Assembly: GCA_035384565.1 (NCBI GenBank)
Contig: DAOOIT010000006.1
Coordinates: forward strand, 1-64,000
DNA: 64,000 bases
Reading direction: 5' to 3'
Origin: Planctomycetota bacterium
GTDB lineage: Bacteria; Planctomycetota; PUPC01; DSUN01
The notes under the pieces were generated by a model that searched no databases, was not told where the DNA came from, and saw only the letters and a program-made list of their open reading frames with translations. A program made the position numbers and the translations under genes. Shown piece after piece: positions 56,610-64,000 of this stretch. Position 1 is the stretch's first letter. Every line of letters begins with the position of its first letter.

Positions 56610-57560
56610 ATGCGCATCGAGGCCATCTGCGTCAGCGAGTCCAAGGGCGTCCCCAAACGAGCCATCGAGCGAGCCCTCTTCGTCGCAGGCCACGGCATCC
56701 AGGGCGACGCCCACGCGGGCGCGTGGCATCGGCAGGTGAGCCTCCTGGCCGCCGAGGAGGCCGATGCCTGGCGCCGCCAGCTCCCCGACCTCCAGCCCGG
56801 GGCCTTTGCAGAGAATGTCCTCATCGCGGGCCTGGACACGGATCGCCTTGGTCTGGGCAGCCGCCTCCGCCTGGGGGCCGAGGCCGAACTCGAGGTGACC
56901 CAACTCGGCAAGGAGTGCCACGGCCACCGCTGCACCGTGTTCGAACGCATGGGCGACTGTCTCATGCCTCGGCGGGGCCTCTTCGCCCGCGTCACGCGGG
57001 GAGGCGCGGCGCAGGTGGGCGACCCCGTCGAAATCCTTCAGACGGTCCCGCGGGATGTCATCCAGGCCGTTGTGCTCACCGTGAGCGACCGCTGCTCGCG
57101 GGGCGAGGCCACCGACACCGCAGGCCCCGCCGTCGCGAAGCTGCTCTGCGCGCGCCTGGGCTGCCACGTGTACAGGTTAGAGATCATCCCCGACGATCGG
57201 CCCCGCATCGAGGAGCGCCTCCGCCATTACAGCGACGGGCACAGCATTGACCTCGTGGTTGCCGTGGGCGGCACAGGCTTCGCCCCGCGCGACGTGACGC
57301 CGGAGGCGACCCGCGCCGTAGTGGACCGGCCCACCCCCGGGCTGGACGAGGCCATGCGCGCGGCCTCCCTGGCGAAGACGCCGCACGCCGCGCTCTCGCG
57401 CGGCTTCTCGGGGATTCGCAAGAAGACCCTCCTCGTGAACCTCCCCGGCTCCGAGCGCGCCGCCGTGGAGAACCTCGAGGCCATTCTCGCCGCACTGCCG
57501 CATGGACTCGCCAAGCTGCGGGGCGACCCGTCCGACTGCGGGCGCCCGCCCAAAGCCTGA
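56610..57560 (+). CDS. MOSC-MoaB/MogA fusion protein
   Basis: A 316-residue two-domain cofactor protein. Residues 1-140 are a MOSC domain (GIQGDAHAG, WHRQVSLL, GAFAENVLIAG, LGKECHGHRC, GDCLMPRRGLFARV), a sulfur-carrier domain related to the Moco sulfurase C-terminus. Residues 150-300 are a MoaB/MogA molybdopterin adenylyltransferase: VLTVSDRCSRGEATDTAGP, VVAVGGTGFAPRDVTPEATRAVVDRPTPGLDEAMR and LLVNLPGS. The fusion links pterin adenylylation to metal insertion or maturation. It starts 9 bases after moaC. Confidence 0.92.
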   Translation: MRIEAICVSESKGVPKRAIERALFVAGHGIQGDAHAGAWHRQVSLLAAEEADAWRRQLPDLQPGAFAENVLIAGLDTDRLGLGSRLRLGAEAELEVTQLGKECHGHRCTVFERMGDCLMPRRGLFARVTRGGAAQVGDPVEILQTVPRDVIQAVVLTVSDRCSRGEATDTAGPAVAKLLCARLGCHVYRLEIIPDDRPRIEERLRHYSDGHSIDLVVAVGGTGFAPRDVTPEATRAVVDRPTPGLDEAMRAASLAKTPHAALSRGFSGIRKKTLLVNLPGSERAAVENLEAILAALPHGLAKLRGDPSDCGRPPKA

Positions 57561-57578
57561 AGCTCCGGAAGCACTGCC

Positions 57579-58337
57579 TTGCCCGATGCGCGTTACATCC
57601 GCCAGGAGATCTTCGAGCCGATCGGGGCCGAGGGGCAAAGCCGCATCATGGCCGCGTCGGCAGCCGTCATTGGCTGCGGCGCGCTCGGCTCGCACATCGC
57701 CAGCTGCCTGGCCCGCGCGGGCGTGGGCCGCCTCCGCATCGTGGACCGCGATGTGGTGGAGCTCGACAACCTCCAGCGGCAACTGCTCTTCGACGAGGAG
57801 GACGCGCGGCAGCGCCGTCCCAAGGCGACGGCTGCTGTGGAGCGGCTGCGCCGTGTGAACTCGACCATCGCTCTCGAGGCTCGGCCGTGCGAGGTCACTG
57901 CGGCGAACGCGGCGGAGCTGGTTCGCGGATTCGACGTGGTGATGGACGGCACCGACAATGTGGAGACCCGTGTGGCCCTCAACGACGCCTGCCTGGGAGA
58001 CCACATCCCGTGCGTGTTCGCCGGGGCCGTGGGCGCGACGGGCCTCGTCTTCCCCGTCGTGCCCGGCCGGACGCCGTGCTATCGCTGCCTGATGGCCGAA
58101 CTCCCTGCTCCAGGGACGGCGCCGACCGCCGGGACAGCGGGCATTCTGTACTCCACGGTGGCCGTGGTCGCAGCTCTCCAGTGCACGATCTGTCTGCGGC
58201 TTCTCCTCGGGGACTTCGAGCCGGGGGACGAAGCCCTCTGTGTAGACGTGTGGGACGCCGAGCTCACGCGGGTGAGAGTCCCGCGGCGGGCGCAGTGTCC
58301 CGCCTGTGGCCCGAAGGGTTCTGCAAAGCCGGTTTAG
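57579..58337 (+). CDS. moeB: MoeB/ThiF-family adenylyltransferase
   Basis: Activates the C-terminal Gly-Gly of a MoaD/ThiS-like sulfur carrier with ATP. From TTG 57579 (GGAAG 8 bases upstream) it has 252 aa: RYIRQEIFEPIGAEGQ, VIGCGALGSHIASCLARAGVG (nucleotide site), DRDVVELDNLQRQLLFDEED and the paired zinc motifs CYRCLM and CPACG. In this cluster the likely partner is the MoaD-like protein at 62424. A ThiF role is possible but no thi gene is nearby. Confidence 0.9.
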   Translation: MPDARYIRQEIFEPIGAEGQSRIMAASAAVIGCGALGSHIASCLARAGVGRLRIVDRDVVELDNLQRQLLFDEEDARQRRPKATAAVERLRRVNSTIALEARPCEVTAANAAELVRGFDVVMDGTDNVETRVALNDACLGDHIPCVFAGAVGATGLVFPVVPGRTPCYRCLMAELPAPGTAPTAGTAGILYSTVAVVAALQCTICLRLLLGDFEPGDEALCVDVWDAELTRVRVPRRAQCPACGPKGSAKPV

Positions 58338-58346
58338 GGGATTTCC

Positions 58347-60626
58347 GTGTTGCTGTACGCGTCGGCGATCTTCCTGGGCGCGTTCCTGCTCTTCCAGGTC
58401 CAGCCGCTGATCGGCAAGTTCATCCTGCCGTGGTTTGGCGGCGGCCCGGCGGTGTGGACCACGTGCATGCTCTTCTTCCAGGTGCTGCTGCTGGCGGGCT
58501 ACGCCTACGCGCACTGGCTGAGCACGAAGCTGGAGCGGCGCCGGCAGGCGGTGATCCACATCGCGCTGCTGGTGGCGGCCGTGGCCACGCTGCCCATCAT
58601 CCCGTCGGCGCGGTGGAAGCCCTTGGGCGGCGCAGAGCCCACCTGGGGCATCCTGGTCCTCCTCACGGCAACCGTGGGCCTGCCCTACCTGGTGCTGGCC
58701 ACGACCAGCCCGCTCCTCCAGGCGTGGTTCAGCGTGGCCCATCCCGGCCGGTCGCCGTACCGCCTCTATGCGTTGTCGAACCTCGGCTCGCTGCTCGCGC
58801 TGGTGAGCTACCCGTTTGCCGTGGAGCCGGGCCTGGCGTTGAGGGCGCAGGGGTTCCTGTGGTCGGTCGGGTTCGGGCTTTTCGCCATCCTGTGCAGCTA
58901 CGCGGCACTGCGGATGCGCCAGGCGGAAGCCGCGCCGGCCGCAAACGCGGGGGGCGAGACCGCGGCCTCCGAGACCGAGAAGGCTCCCGGCCTGGGCGTG
59001 CGCCTGCTGTGGGTGGCCCTGCCGGCGTGCGGCTCGATCATGCTCCTCGCCGTGACGAACCAGATGTGCTGCGACGTGGCCATCGTGCCGTTCCTTTGGG
59101 TGTTGCCGCTGACGGTGTACCTCCTGACATTCATCCTGTGCTTCCACAGCACGCGCTGGTACCCGCGCGTCTTCTGGTGGGTCCTGCTGTTCGTGGGCCT
59201 GGGGGGCGTGGAACTCGCGCGCCGCGTGCTGCGCCTGCCGGTGCTCGGCGTCTTCGCCATCACCGGCACGCCGGAAGCCCCGGCTGGGGATCTGACCTTC
59301 GCGCACGGCCTGTGGACCTTCGTGACGGGCAGCGGCTACCTGGGTTCGGACCTGGGCTGTTCCGAGGCCCTGTCGGCCGTCCTCGGCGGCATCCCCTGGG
59401 TGATGAGCGAGGGGGTGGACGTCTCAATCCTGGGACAGATTATCAGTTTCTCCGCCGTGTTGTTCATCGCCTGCATGGTGTGCCACGGCGAACTGGTGCG
59501 CCTGAAGCCCAACCCGCGGCACCTGACATCCTTCTACCTGCTCATCTCCGTGGGGGGCGCCCTGGGCGGGGCCTTCGTGTCGCTGGTGGCGCCGCGCATC
59601 TTCCCCGCCTACCTGGAACTGCACGTGGGGCTGTGGCTCTGCGCCGCCCTGGCGATGGTGGCCTACTGGGCCGATCGCAAGCCGCATCGGGGCTGGCCGC
59701 GGCGCTGGTGGACCATCCTGTACCTGCCCGCCTTCGTGGGTCTGCTGGCGGTGCTTGCCGTGACGCTCAAGCGCGACGCCGATGAGATGATGAAAGGCTG
59801 CCTGTCGCTCTCGCGCAACTTCTACGGCGTTCTGCGCGTCAGCGAATACCACAAGACGGACCCCGAACGGCACTACTTCAGCCTTCAGCACGGCCGCATT
59901 TCGCACGGGAACCAGTTCGCGGACGTGGAGCGGCGCCGCTGGCCCACGAGCTACTATGGCGAGAAAAGCGGCGTGGGGCTGGCCATTCTGAACCTGCGCG
60001 GCGACGGCAAGTCGCCCCAGCGCGTCGGCGTCGTGGGCCTCGGCACCGGCACCATCGCGGCCTATGCCCGTCCGGGCGACTGCTACCGTTTCTACGACAT
60101 CAACCCGGCCGTGCCCCTGATCGCCGCCACCTGGTTCCACTACCTCGAAGACAGCCGGGCCGCGGGAGCCGACGTCCAGGTGGTGCTGGGCGACGCCCGC
60201 CTGTCGCTCGAACGCCAGGAGCCGCAGCACTTCGATGTGCTGGCACTAGATGCCTTCAGCAGCGACGCCATCCCCATCCATCTCCTCACGCGCGAGGCGT
60301 TCGACGTCTACCTCAACCGCCATGTCAAGCCCGACGGCGTCCTGGCCGTTCACATCTCGAACCGCTACCTCGAGCTCGAGCCCGTAGTGCTCGCGCAGGC
60401 AGACTACTTCGGGTGGCAGGCCGTCGTCGTCGAGTCCAAGAGCGACAAGTCGCGCAAGGTCGACTCGGCCACCTGGGTGCTCCTGACGCGGAATGCGGAG
60501 TTCCTGGACTCGGAGCCCATCCGCCGTGTCATCGAGAAGGCCGAGGACGAGGGGGAAGAGCCTGTCACCACGCGGCGAGTCCTGTGGACGGACGACTACA
60601 GCAACCTCTTCCAGGTGCTGAAGTGA
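58347..60626 (+). CDS. Membrane protein with spermidine-synthase-like domain
   Basis: A 759-residue protein starting at GTG 58347. The first half has about 10-12 hydrophobic segments beginning LLYASAIFLGAFLLFQVQPLIGKFILPWFGGG, the hallmark of the fused transporter-like/spermidine-synthase proteins. The C-terminal third is a Rossmann methyltransferase/aminopropyltransferase fold: VGVVGLGTGTIAAYA, FYDINP, VVLGDARLSL and FDVLALDAFSSDAIPIHLL. Polyamine synthesis has not been shown for most such proteins. It sits between moeB and the AOR gene without a visible biochemical link. Confidence 0.85.
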   Translation: MLLYASAIFLGAFLLFQVQPLIGKFILPWFGGGPAVWTTCMLFFQVLLLAGYAYAHWLSTKLERRRQAVIHIALLVAAVATLPIIPSARWKPLGGAEPTWGILVLLTATVGLPYLVLATTSPLLQAWFSVAHPGRSPYRLYALSNLGSLLALVSYPFAVEPGLALRAQGFLWSVGFGLFAILCSYAALRMRQAEAAPAANAGGETAASETEKAPGLGVRLLWVALPACGSIMLLAVTNQMCCDVAIVPFLWVLPLTVYLLTFILCFHSTRWYPRVFWWVLLFVGLGGVELARRVLRLPVLGVFAITGTPEAPAGDLTFAHGLWTFVTGSGYLGSDLGCSEALSAVLGGIPWVMSEGVDVSILGQIISFSAVLFIACMVCHGELVRLKPNPRHLTSFYLLISVGGALGGAFVSLVAPRIFPAYLELHVGLWLCAALAMVAYWADRKPHRGWPRRWWTILYLPAFVGLLAVLAVTLKRDADEMMKGCLSLSRNFYGVLRVSEYHKTDPERHYFSLQHGRISHGNQFADVERRRWPTSYYGEKSGVGLAILNLRGDGKSPQRVGVVGLGTGTIAAYARPGDCYRFYDINPAVPLIAATWFHYLEDSRAAGADVQVVLGDARLSLERQEPQHFDVLALDAFSSDAIPIHLLTREAFDVYLNRHVKPDGVLAVHISNRYLELEPVVLAQADYFGWQAVVVESKSDKSRKVDSATWVLLTRNAEFLDSEPIRRVIEKAEDEGEEPVTTRRVLWTDDYSNLFQVLK

Positions 60627-60628
60627 GG

Positions 60629-60656
60629 TTGACACGCCCAAACGCTCCGCTAGAAT
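60629..60656 (+). promoter_or_regulatory. Promoter of the AOR operon
   Basis: TTGACA and TAGAAT with a 16-base spacer, starting 3 bases after the preceding stop and 51 bases before the AOR ATG. Confidence 0.6.
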
Positions 60657-60706
60657 GGCTTGGGCGGGGATAGGGCGCAAACCCTCCAGACGCAGGAGGC
60701 CATGGC

Positions 60707-62443
60707 ATGGGAGCGTTGATCCGCGTGAGGATGGGGTCACTCACCGCGACGGCTGAGGAGGTGCCCAGCCGCCTTCGTGCGCTCGGGGGCAGGGCGGTCA
60801 CCAGCGCCATCGTCGCCAGCGAAGTGCCACCGGCCTGTCACCCGCTGGCCGCCGAAAACAAGCTGGTCATCGCGCCCGGCCTCCTGGCCGGCACGGCGGC
60901 CCCGTGCAGCGGCCGCCTGTCCATCGGCGCCAAGAGCCCCCTCACGGGAGGCATCAAGGAATCCAACTCCGGCGGCACCGCGGCGCAGGCCCTGGGGCGG
61001 CTGGGCCTGGCCGCCATCGTCGTCGAAGGCAGGCCGACACGCGACGTGCCCTACCTCCTCTTCGTGGACAAGGCAGGAAGCCGCCTCCTGGAGGCCCCTG
61101 AACTGAAGGGCCTGGGCAACTACGACACGGTGGACCTGCTTCACAAACGCTTCGGCGCCAAGGTCGCCTGCATCACCATCGGCATGGCCGGCGAGATGCG
61201 CCTCGCCGCCGCGAGCATCGCGATTACGGACGTGGATGGCCGCCCGACCCGCCATTGCGGCCGCGGCGGCCTGGGCGCCGTCATGGGCTCGAAGGGCCTC
61301 AAGGCCATCGTGCTCGACACGGACGGCCTGCCTCGACCCGCTAGCGCCAACGCGGAGGCCTTTGCCGCTGCCGCCAAGCGCTTCGCCAAGCATCTGGCGG
61401 CGCATCCCGTGACGGGCCAGACCCTGCCCCTGTACGGCACCAATGCCCTTGCGAACGTCATCAACGCCGCCGGCGCGTACCCGACCCGCAACTTCTCGGC
61501 GGGCACCTTCGAAGGCGTGGAAGCCATCAGCGGCGAGACCGAGCGGGAAACCATCCTGGCGCGCAAAGGCAACCCCCGACACCCCTGCCACCCCGGCTGC
61601 ACCATCGGCTGTTCCAGCGTCTATCCCGACAGGGACGGCAACTTCCTTTCCAAGGGGCCCGAGTACGAGACCGTGTGGGCGCACGGAGCCGACTGCGGGA
61701 TCGCAGACCTGGACGCGATCGCGCGCATGGACCGGGCGGACGACGATATCGGGCTCGACACGATCGAGATGGGCGCGACAATCGCCGTCGCGATGGAGGG
61801 CGGGCTGCTGCCTTTTGGCGACGCCGAAGGCGCGCTGCGACTCCTCGACGAGGTGCGCAGGGGCACGCCGCTCGGCCGCATCCTCGGCTCGGGCGCGGCG
61901 ACCACCGGCAAGTGCTTCGGCGTCAGCCGCATCCCGTGCGTCAAGGGCCAGGCGATGCCCGCCTACGACCCGCGCGCCGCGAAGGGCATCGGCGTAACCT
62001 ATGCCACCAGCCCGATGGGCGCCGACCACACGGCCGGGTACGCCATTGCACAGAACGTGTTGGGCGTGGGCGGTTCAGTGAACCCGCTTAAGCCAGACGG
62101 GCAAGCTGCCTTGAGCGCCGCCCTTCAGCAGGCCACCGCCGCGATTGACAGCACGGGGCTCTGCCTCTTCGTTGCCTTCTGTGTGCTCGACGTCCCTGAC
62201 GCTGCTCAGGCCGTGGTGGACCTCATCAACGCCCATCGCGGCACGAGCTGGTCGCCAGAGGAATACCTGGAGACTTTGGGCAAGGCCACGTTGCGGCACG
62301 AGCGCGCGTTCAACCGTCTCGCAGGCTTCGGCGCCCTCGACGACCGCCTGCCGGAGTTCATGAAGACCGAGCCTCTCGCTCCCCACAACAGCCTCTTCGA
62401 CGTTCCTGACGAGGACCTGGACCGTGTGCACGCCGGACTCTGA
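60707..62443 (+). CDS. aor: Aldehyde:ferredoxin oxidoreductase family protein (tungsto-enzyme)
   Basis: A 578-residue oxygen-sensitive enzyme with a tungsten bis-pterin and a [4Fe-4S] cluster. The N-terminal beta domain has NKLVIAPGLLAGTAAPCSGRLSIGAKSPLTGGIKESNSGG, the pterin-contact strand typical of AOR. CHRP-like cluster cysteines appear as CHPGCTIGCS (about 294-303) and a distal Cys in DSTGLCLF (about 484). DxxGL/C-type pterin motifs (DNDDIGLDTIEMG-like and AKGIGVTYATSPMGADHT) are present. AGGAGG lies 7 bases before ATG. It would oxidise aldehydes to acids, or reduce acids, with ferredoxin. The substrate and the metal are inferred from the family. Confidence 0.92.
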   Translation: MGALIRVRMGSLTATAEEVPSRLRALGGRAVTSAIVASEVPPACHPLAAENKLVIAPGLLAGTAAPCSGRLSIGAKSPLTGGIKESNSGGTAAQALGRLGLAAIVVEGRPTRDVPYLLFVDKAGSRLLEAPELKGLGNYDTVDLLHKRFGAKVACITIGMAGEMRLAAASIAITDVDGRPTRHCGRGGLGAVMGSKGLKAIVLDTDGLPRPASANAEAFAAAAKRFAKHLAAHPVTGQTLPLYGTNALANVINAAGAYPTRNFSAGTFEGVEAISGETERETILARKGNPRHPCHPGCTIGCSSVYPDRDGNFLSKGPEYETVWAHGADCGIADLDAIARMDRADDDIGLDTIEMGATIAVAMEGGLLPFGDAEGALRLLDEVRRGTPLGRILGSGAATTGKCFGVSRIPCVKGQAMPAYDPRAAKGIGVTYATSPMGADHTAGYAIAQNVLGVGGSVNPLKPDGQAALSAALQQATAAIDSTGLCLFVAFCVLDVPDAAQAVVDLINAHRGTSWSPEEYLETLGKATLRHERAFNRLAGFGALDDRLPEFMKTEPLAPHNSLFDVPDEDLDRVHAGL

Positions 62444-62690
62444 GAGCACGATCACGGTGGAGGTGACGCTGCGGTCCGTCCTGGCGAAGTACCGCCCGGA
62501 CCCGAAGGACCGTAGACCGTTCCCGTGCAGGCTGGCGGCGGGGAGCACGGTGGGCGATCTGCTGGCCACGCTGGGGGTCCCCGAGGGCGTGGCCAAGCTC
62601 GTCTTCGTGGACCACATTCGGTGCGACCCCTCGGCGGTGCTGGGGGATGGAGCCAAGGTGGACGTGTTTCCGCCCATCGCGGGAGGGTGA
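62424..62690 (+). CDS. MoaD/ThiS-family sulfur carrier protein
   Basis: An 88-residue beta-grasp protein beginning at GTG 62424, overlapping the AOR gene by 20 bases. VEVTLRSVLAKYRPD, STVGDLLATLGVP and DGAKVDVFPPIAGG are typical; the protein ends in the Gly-Gly that MoeB adenylates. Pairing with AOR is common, where the carrier is thought to provide the dithiolene sulfur for tungstopterin. Confidence 0.85.
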   Translation: MCTPDSESTITVEVTLRSVLAKYRPDPKDRRPFPCRLAAGSTVGDLLATLGVPEGVAKLVFVDHIRCDPSAVLGDGAKVDVFPPIAGG

Positions 62691-62710
62691 AGACCGAGGC
62701 CTCGGGACGT

Positions 62711-62739
62711 TTGACTTTGCCGCCCGGGTGCGCTATAGT
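62711..62739 (+). promoter_or_regulatory. Promoter of the TPR gene
   Basis: TTGACT and TATAGT with a 17-base spacer, 72 bases before the GTG. Confidence 0.55.
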
Positions 62740-62810
62740 CATTGGATTCCAGGAGACACCGACCGATCGTGCCCTGCGTCGTGCGGGCCGCGGTTGGGAA
62801 GGAGGCGGGC

Positions 62811-64000
62811 GTGGACGCGACGAAACTGACCGAGAAGGCCGCGGTTGCTGCGGAACGAGGCAACTACGACTATGCGATTGATCTCTACTCGCGTCTGCTG
62901 GAGCTTCAGCCGCAGCACGTGGACGCACGCAGGGCGCTGCGTGCCGTGGAAATCCGGCGTTGCCAGGAGGCGGGGGTAACCAAGTCGGGCGTCTCCGGGT
63001 GGATACGCGGGCTGGGCCACCTGTTCACGGCGCTCGTCTACGTGGCGATCCGAAAACCCGAGAAGGCCATGACCGCCTGCGAAGGGTTTCTGAAGAACGA
63101 CCCCTACAACCGGATCATCCAGCGCCTGCTGGCCTATGCGGCGGAGAAGGCCGATTACCCCGAAGTGGCCATCCTGGTGCTGGAGGACGTGCGCAACAGC
63201 GCCGGCACCGTGCCGACCAGGGGCCCCGCGCTCCGTGGCCACGTGAGGGTGTTACGGAAGCTCGGCCAGCTCTACGTTCGCACCGAGAAGCTCCCTCTCG
63301 CGGCCGAGCGCTACGAGGAGATTCTTAAGCTCCTGCCCGGCGACCGCGAGGCCGAAGGCCGCATCCGCGACATCGCGGCGCAGCGCTCCATGGTGGAGGG
63401 CGGATGGGACAAGGCGGGCAAGGCGGGCGGCTACCGCGAAGTGCTCAAGGATGAGGAGGCCGCGAAACGCCTCGAGGACACGCAGCGCGACATCCGCACC
63501 CGCGAGGACGTGATGGCCGCGATCGAGCGCGTCAAGCTCGACCTTCAGAAGGACCCGAACAACACCCGCCACCTCATCCAGCTCGGCGATTTGTACAAGA
63601 TGCTCAGAGACTGGAACCAGGCGCGCGCTCAGTACGAACGGGCCCGCCAGATTGACCCACACAACTTCATGGTCTCCGAGCGTCTGGGCGATCTGCGGTT
63701 GGCCGAGATGGACCACGAGATCGAGGAGTTGGAGAGCGACCCCGACGCGAAGGAACGCGTGGCCCAGTTGCGTAAAGAGCGCTTGCGATTCGCCTTCGAG
63801 GAGTACCAGCGGCGGGCCAAAGCGCGGCCTCAAGACCTGCCCACGCGGTTCGCACTGGCGAACATCCTGTTCAGCACGGGGAACTTTAAAGAGGCTTCGG
63901 CGCAGTTCCAGCTCGCGTCGCGTGACCCCCGTCACCGCCGCACGGCGCTGTACCGCCTCGGCATCTGCTTCCAGCGCCAGGGCCTGGTGGACCTGGCCGT
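62811..64000 (+). CDS. Tetratricopeptide-repeat protein (3' end outside the window)
   Basis: A protein of at least 396 residues starting at GTG 62811, with GGAGG about 5 bases upstream. TPR-like helix pairs are visible: KAAVAAERGNYDYAIDLYSRLLELQPQHVDA, LGQLYVRTEKLPLAAERYEEILKLLPGD, LIQLGDLYKMLRDWNQARAQYERARQIDP, FALANILFSTGNFKEASAQFQLA and YRLGICFQRQGL. A central charged region (EEYQRRAKARPQD) separates blocks. No signal peptide. It would act as a protein-interaction scaffold. The frame is still open at the window edge. Confidence 0.85.
   Translation, partial: MDATKLTEKAAVAAERGNYDYAIDLYSRLLELQPQHVDARRALRAVEIRRCQEAGVTKSGVSGWIRGLGHLFTALVYVAIRKPEKAMTACEGFLKNDPYNRIIQRLLAYAAEKADYPEVAILVLEDVRNSAGTVPTRGPALRGHVRVLRKLGQLYVRTEKLPLAAERYEEILKLLPGDREAEGRIRDIAAQRSMVEGGWDKAGKAGGYREVLKDEEAAKRLEDTQRDIRTREDVMAAIERVKLDLQKDPNNTRHLIQLGDLYKMLRDWNQARAQYERARQIDPHNFMVSERLGDLRLAEMDHEIEELESDPDAKERVAQLRKERLRFAFEEYQRRAKARPQDLPTRFALANILFSTGNFKEASAQFQLASRDPRHRRTALYRLGICFQRQGLVDLA

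Overview
The window looks like a piece of a GC-rich Gram-negative chromosome from the Planctomycetota/PVC side of the tree, probably an anaerobic, uncultured lineage. That placement is inference. It rests on KDO synthesis genes and an LptA-like protein (an outer membrane with lipopolysaccharide), many prepilin-type proteins including one ending in an H-X9-DG motif, Tat-exported Gfo/Idh/MocA oxidoreductase, a candidate Re-type citrate synthase, an aldehyde:ferredoxin oxidoreductase and a selenocysteine system. Most promoters that can be read are sigma70-like (TTGACN, 16-18 bases, TATAAT/TAGAAT/TACAAT), and Shine-Dalgarno sites are common. GTG and TTG starts occur repeatedly.

Layout. 1-2450: end of a probable sensor kinase, an NtrC-type sigma54 activator with its own promoter, then a stretch with a good sigma54 promoter in front of a small zinc-finger gene, a palindrome and a terminator. 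2479-8994: Re-citrate synthase candidate, cation efflux protein, DUF6602-type nuclease-like protein, divergent promoters around a shared palindrome, a lipoprotein, a Tat-signal oxidoreductase and endonuclease IV. 9039-14720: aspartase/fumarase family lyase, tartronate semialdehyde reductase, kdsD, kdsA and a purine permease. 14705-18837 (minus strand): membrane protein, acetyltransferase, orphan pseudopilin, phosphoglycerate mutase. 19078-27412: lipoproteins, a small kinase, glycerate kinase, a TIM-barrel isomerase, a Maf-TrmB fusion and an unknown protein; two genes here carry single-base frameshifts. 27567-34804: ilvD, an unknown helical protein, GH51 arabinofuranosidase, pyruvate kinase and an LptA-like protein.

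35485-50849 is a type II secretion/type IV pilus locus on the minus strand: two GspE/PilB ATPases, PilT, GspF, four tandem GspG-like pseudopilins, GspH-, GspI/PilV- and GspJ/PilW-like proteins, and a 1270-residue GspK-like protein carrying a LamG-like region. No secretin, PilM/N/O or prepilin peptidase is present. 52068-55378 is selA-selB. 55900-62690 holds moaC, a MOSC-MoaB fusion, a MoeB/ThiF protein, a membrane-anchored spermidine-synthase-like protein, an aldehyde:ferredoxin oxidoreductase and a MoaD-like protein: a compact pterin-cofactor and tungsto-enzyme island. The window ends inside a TPR protein.

Metabolic reading (inference): the isomerase at 23950 (hydroxypyruvate isomerase-like at best), GarR, glycerate kinase, ApgM and pyruvate kinase could together carry glyoxylate/hydroxypyruvate carbon through glycerate to pyruvate. 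The most interesting features are the two-locus palindromic repeat family with locus-specific arms (35163-35287 and 55570-55697), the Maf-TrmB fusion, the LamG-bearing pseudopilin locus, and the sigma54-driven zinc-finger gene next to the sigma54 activator. No tRNA, rRNA, CRISPR array or intact transposase was recognised.
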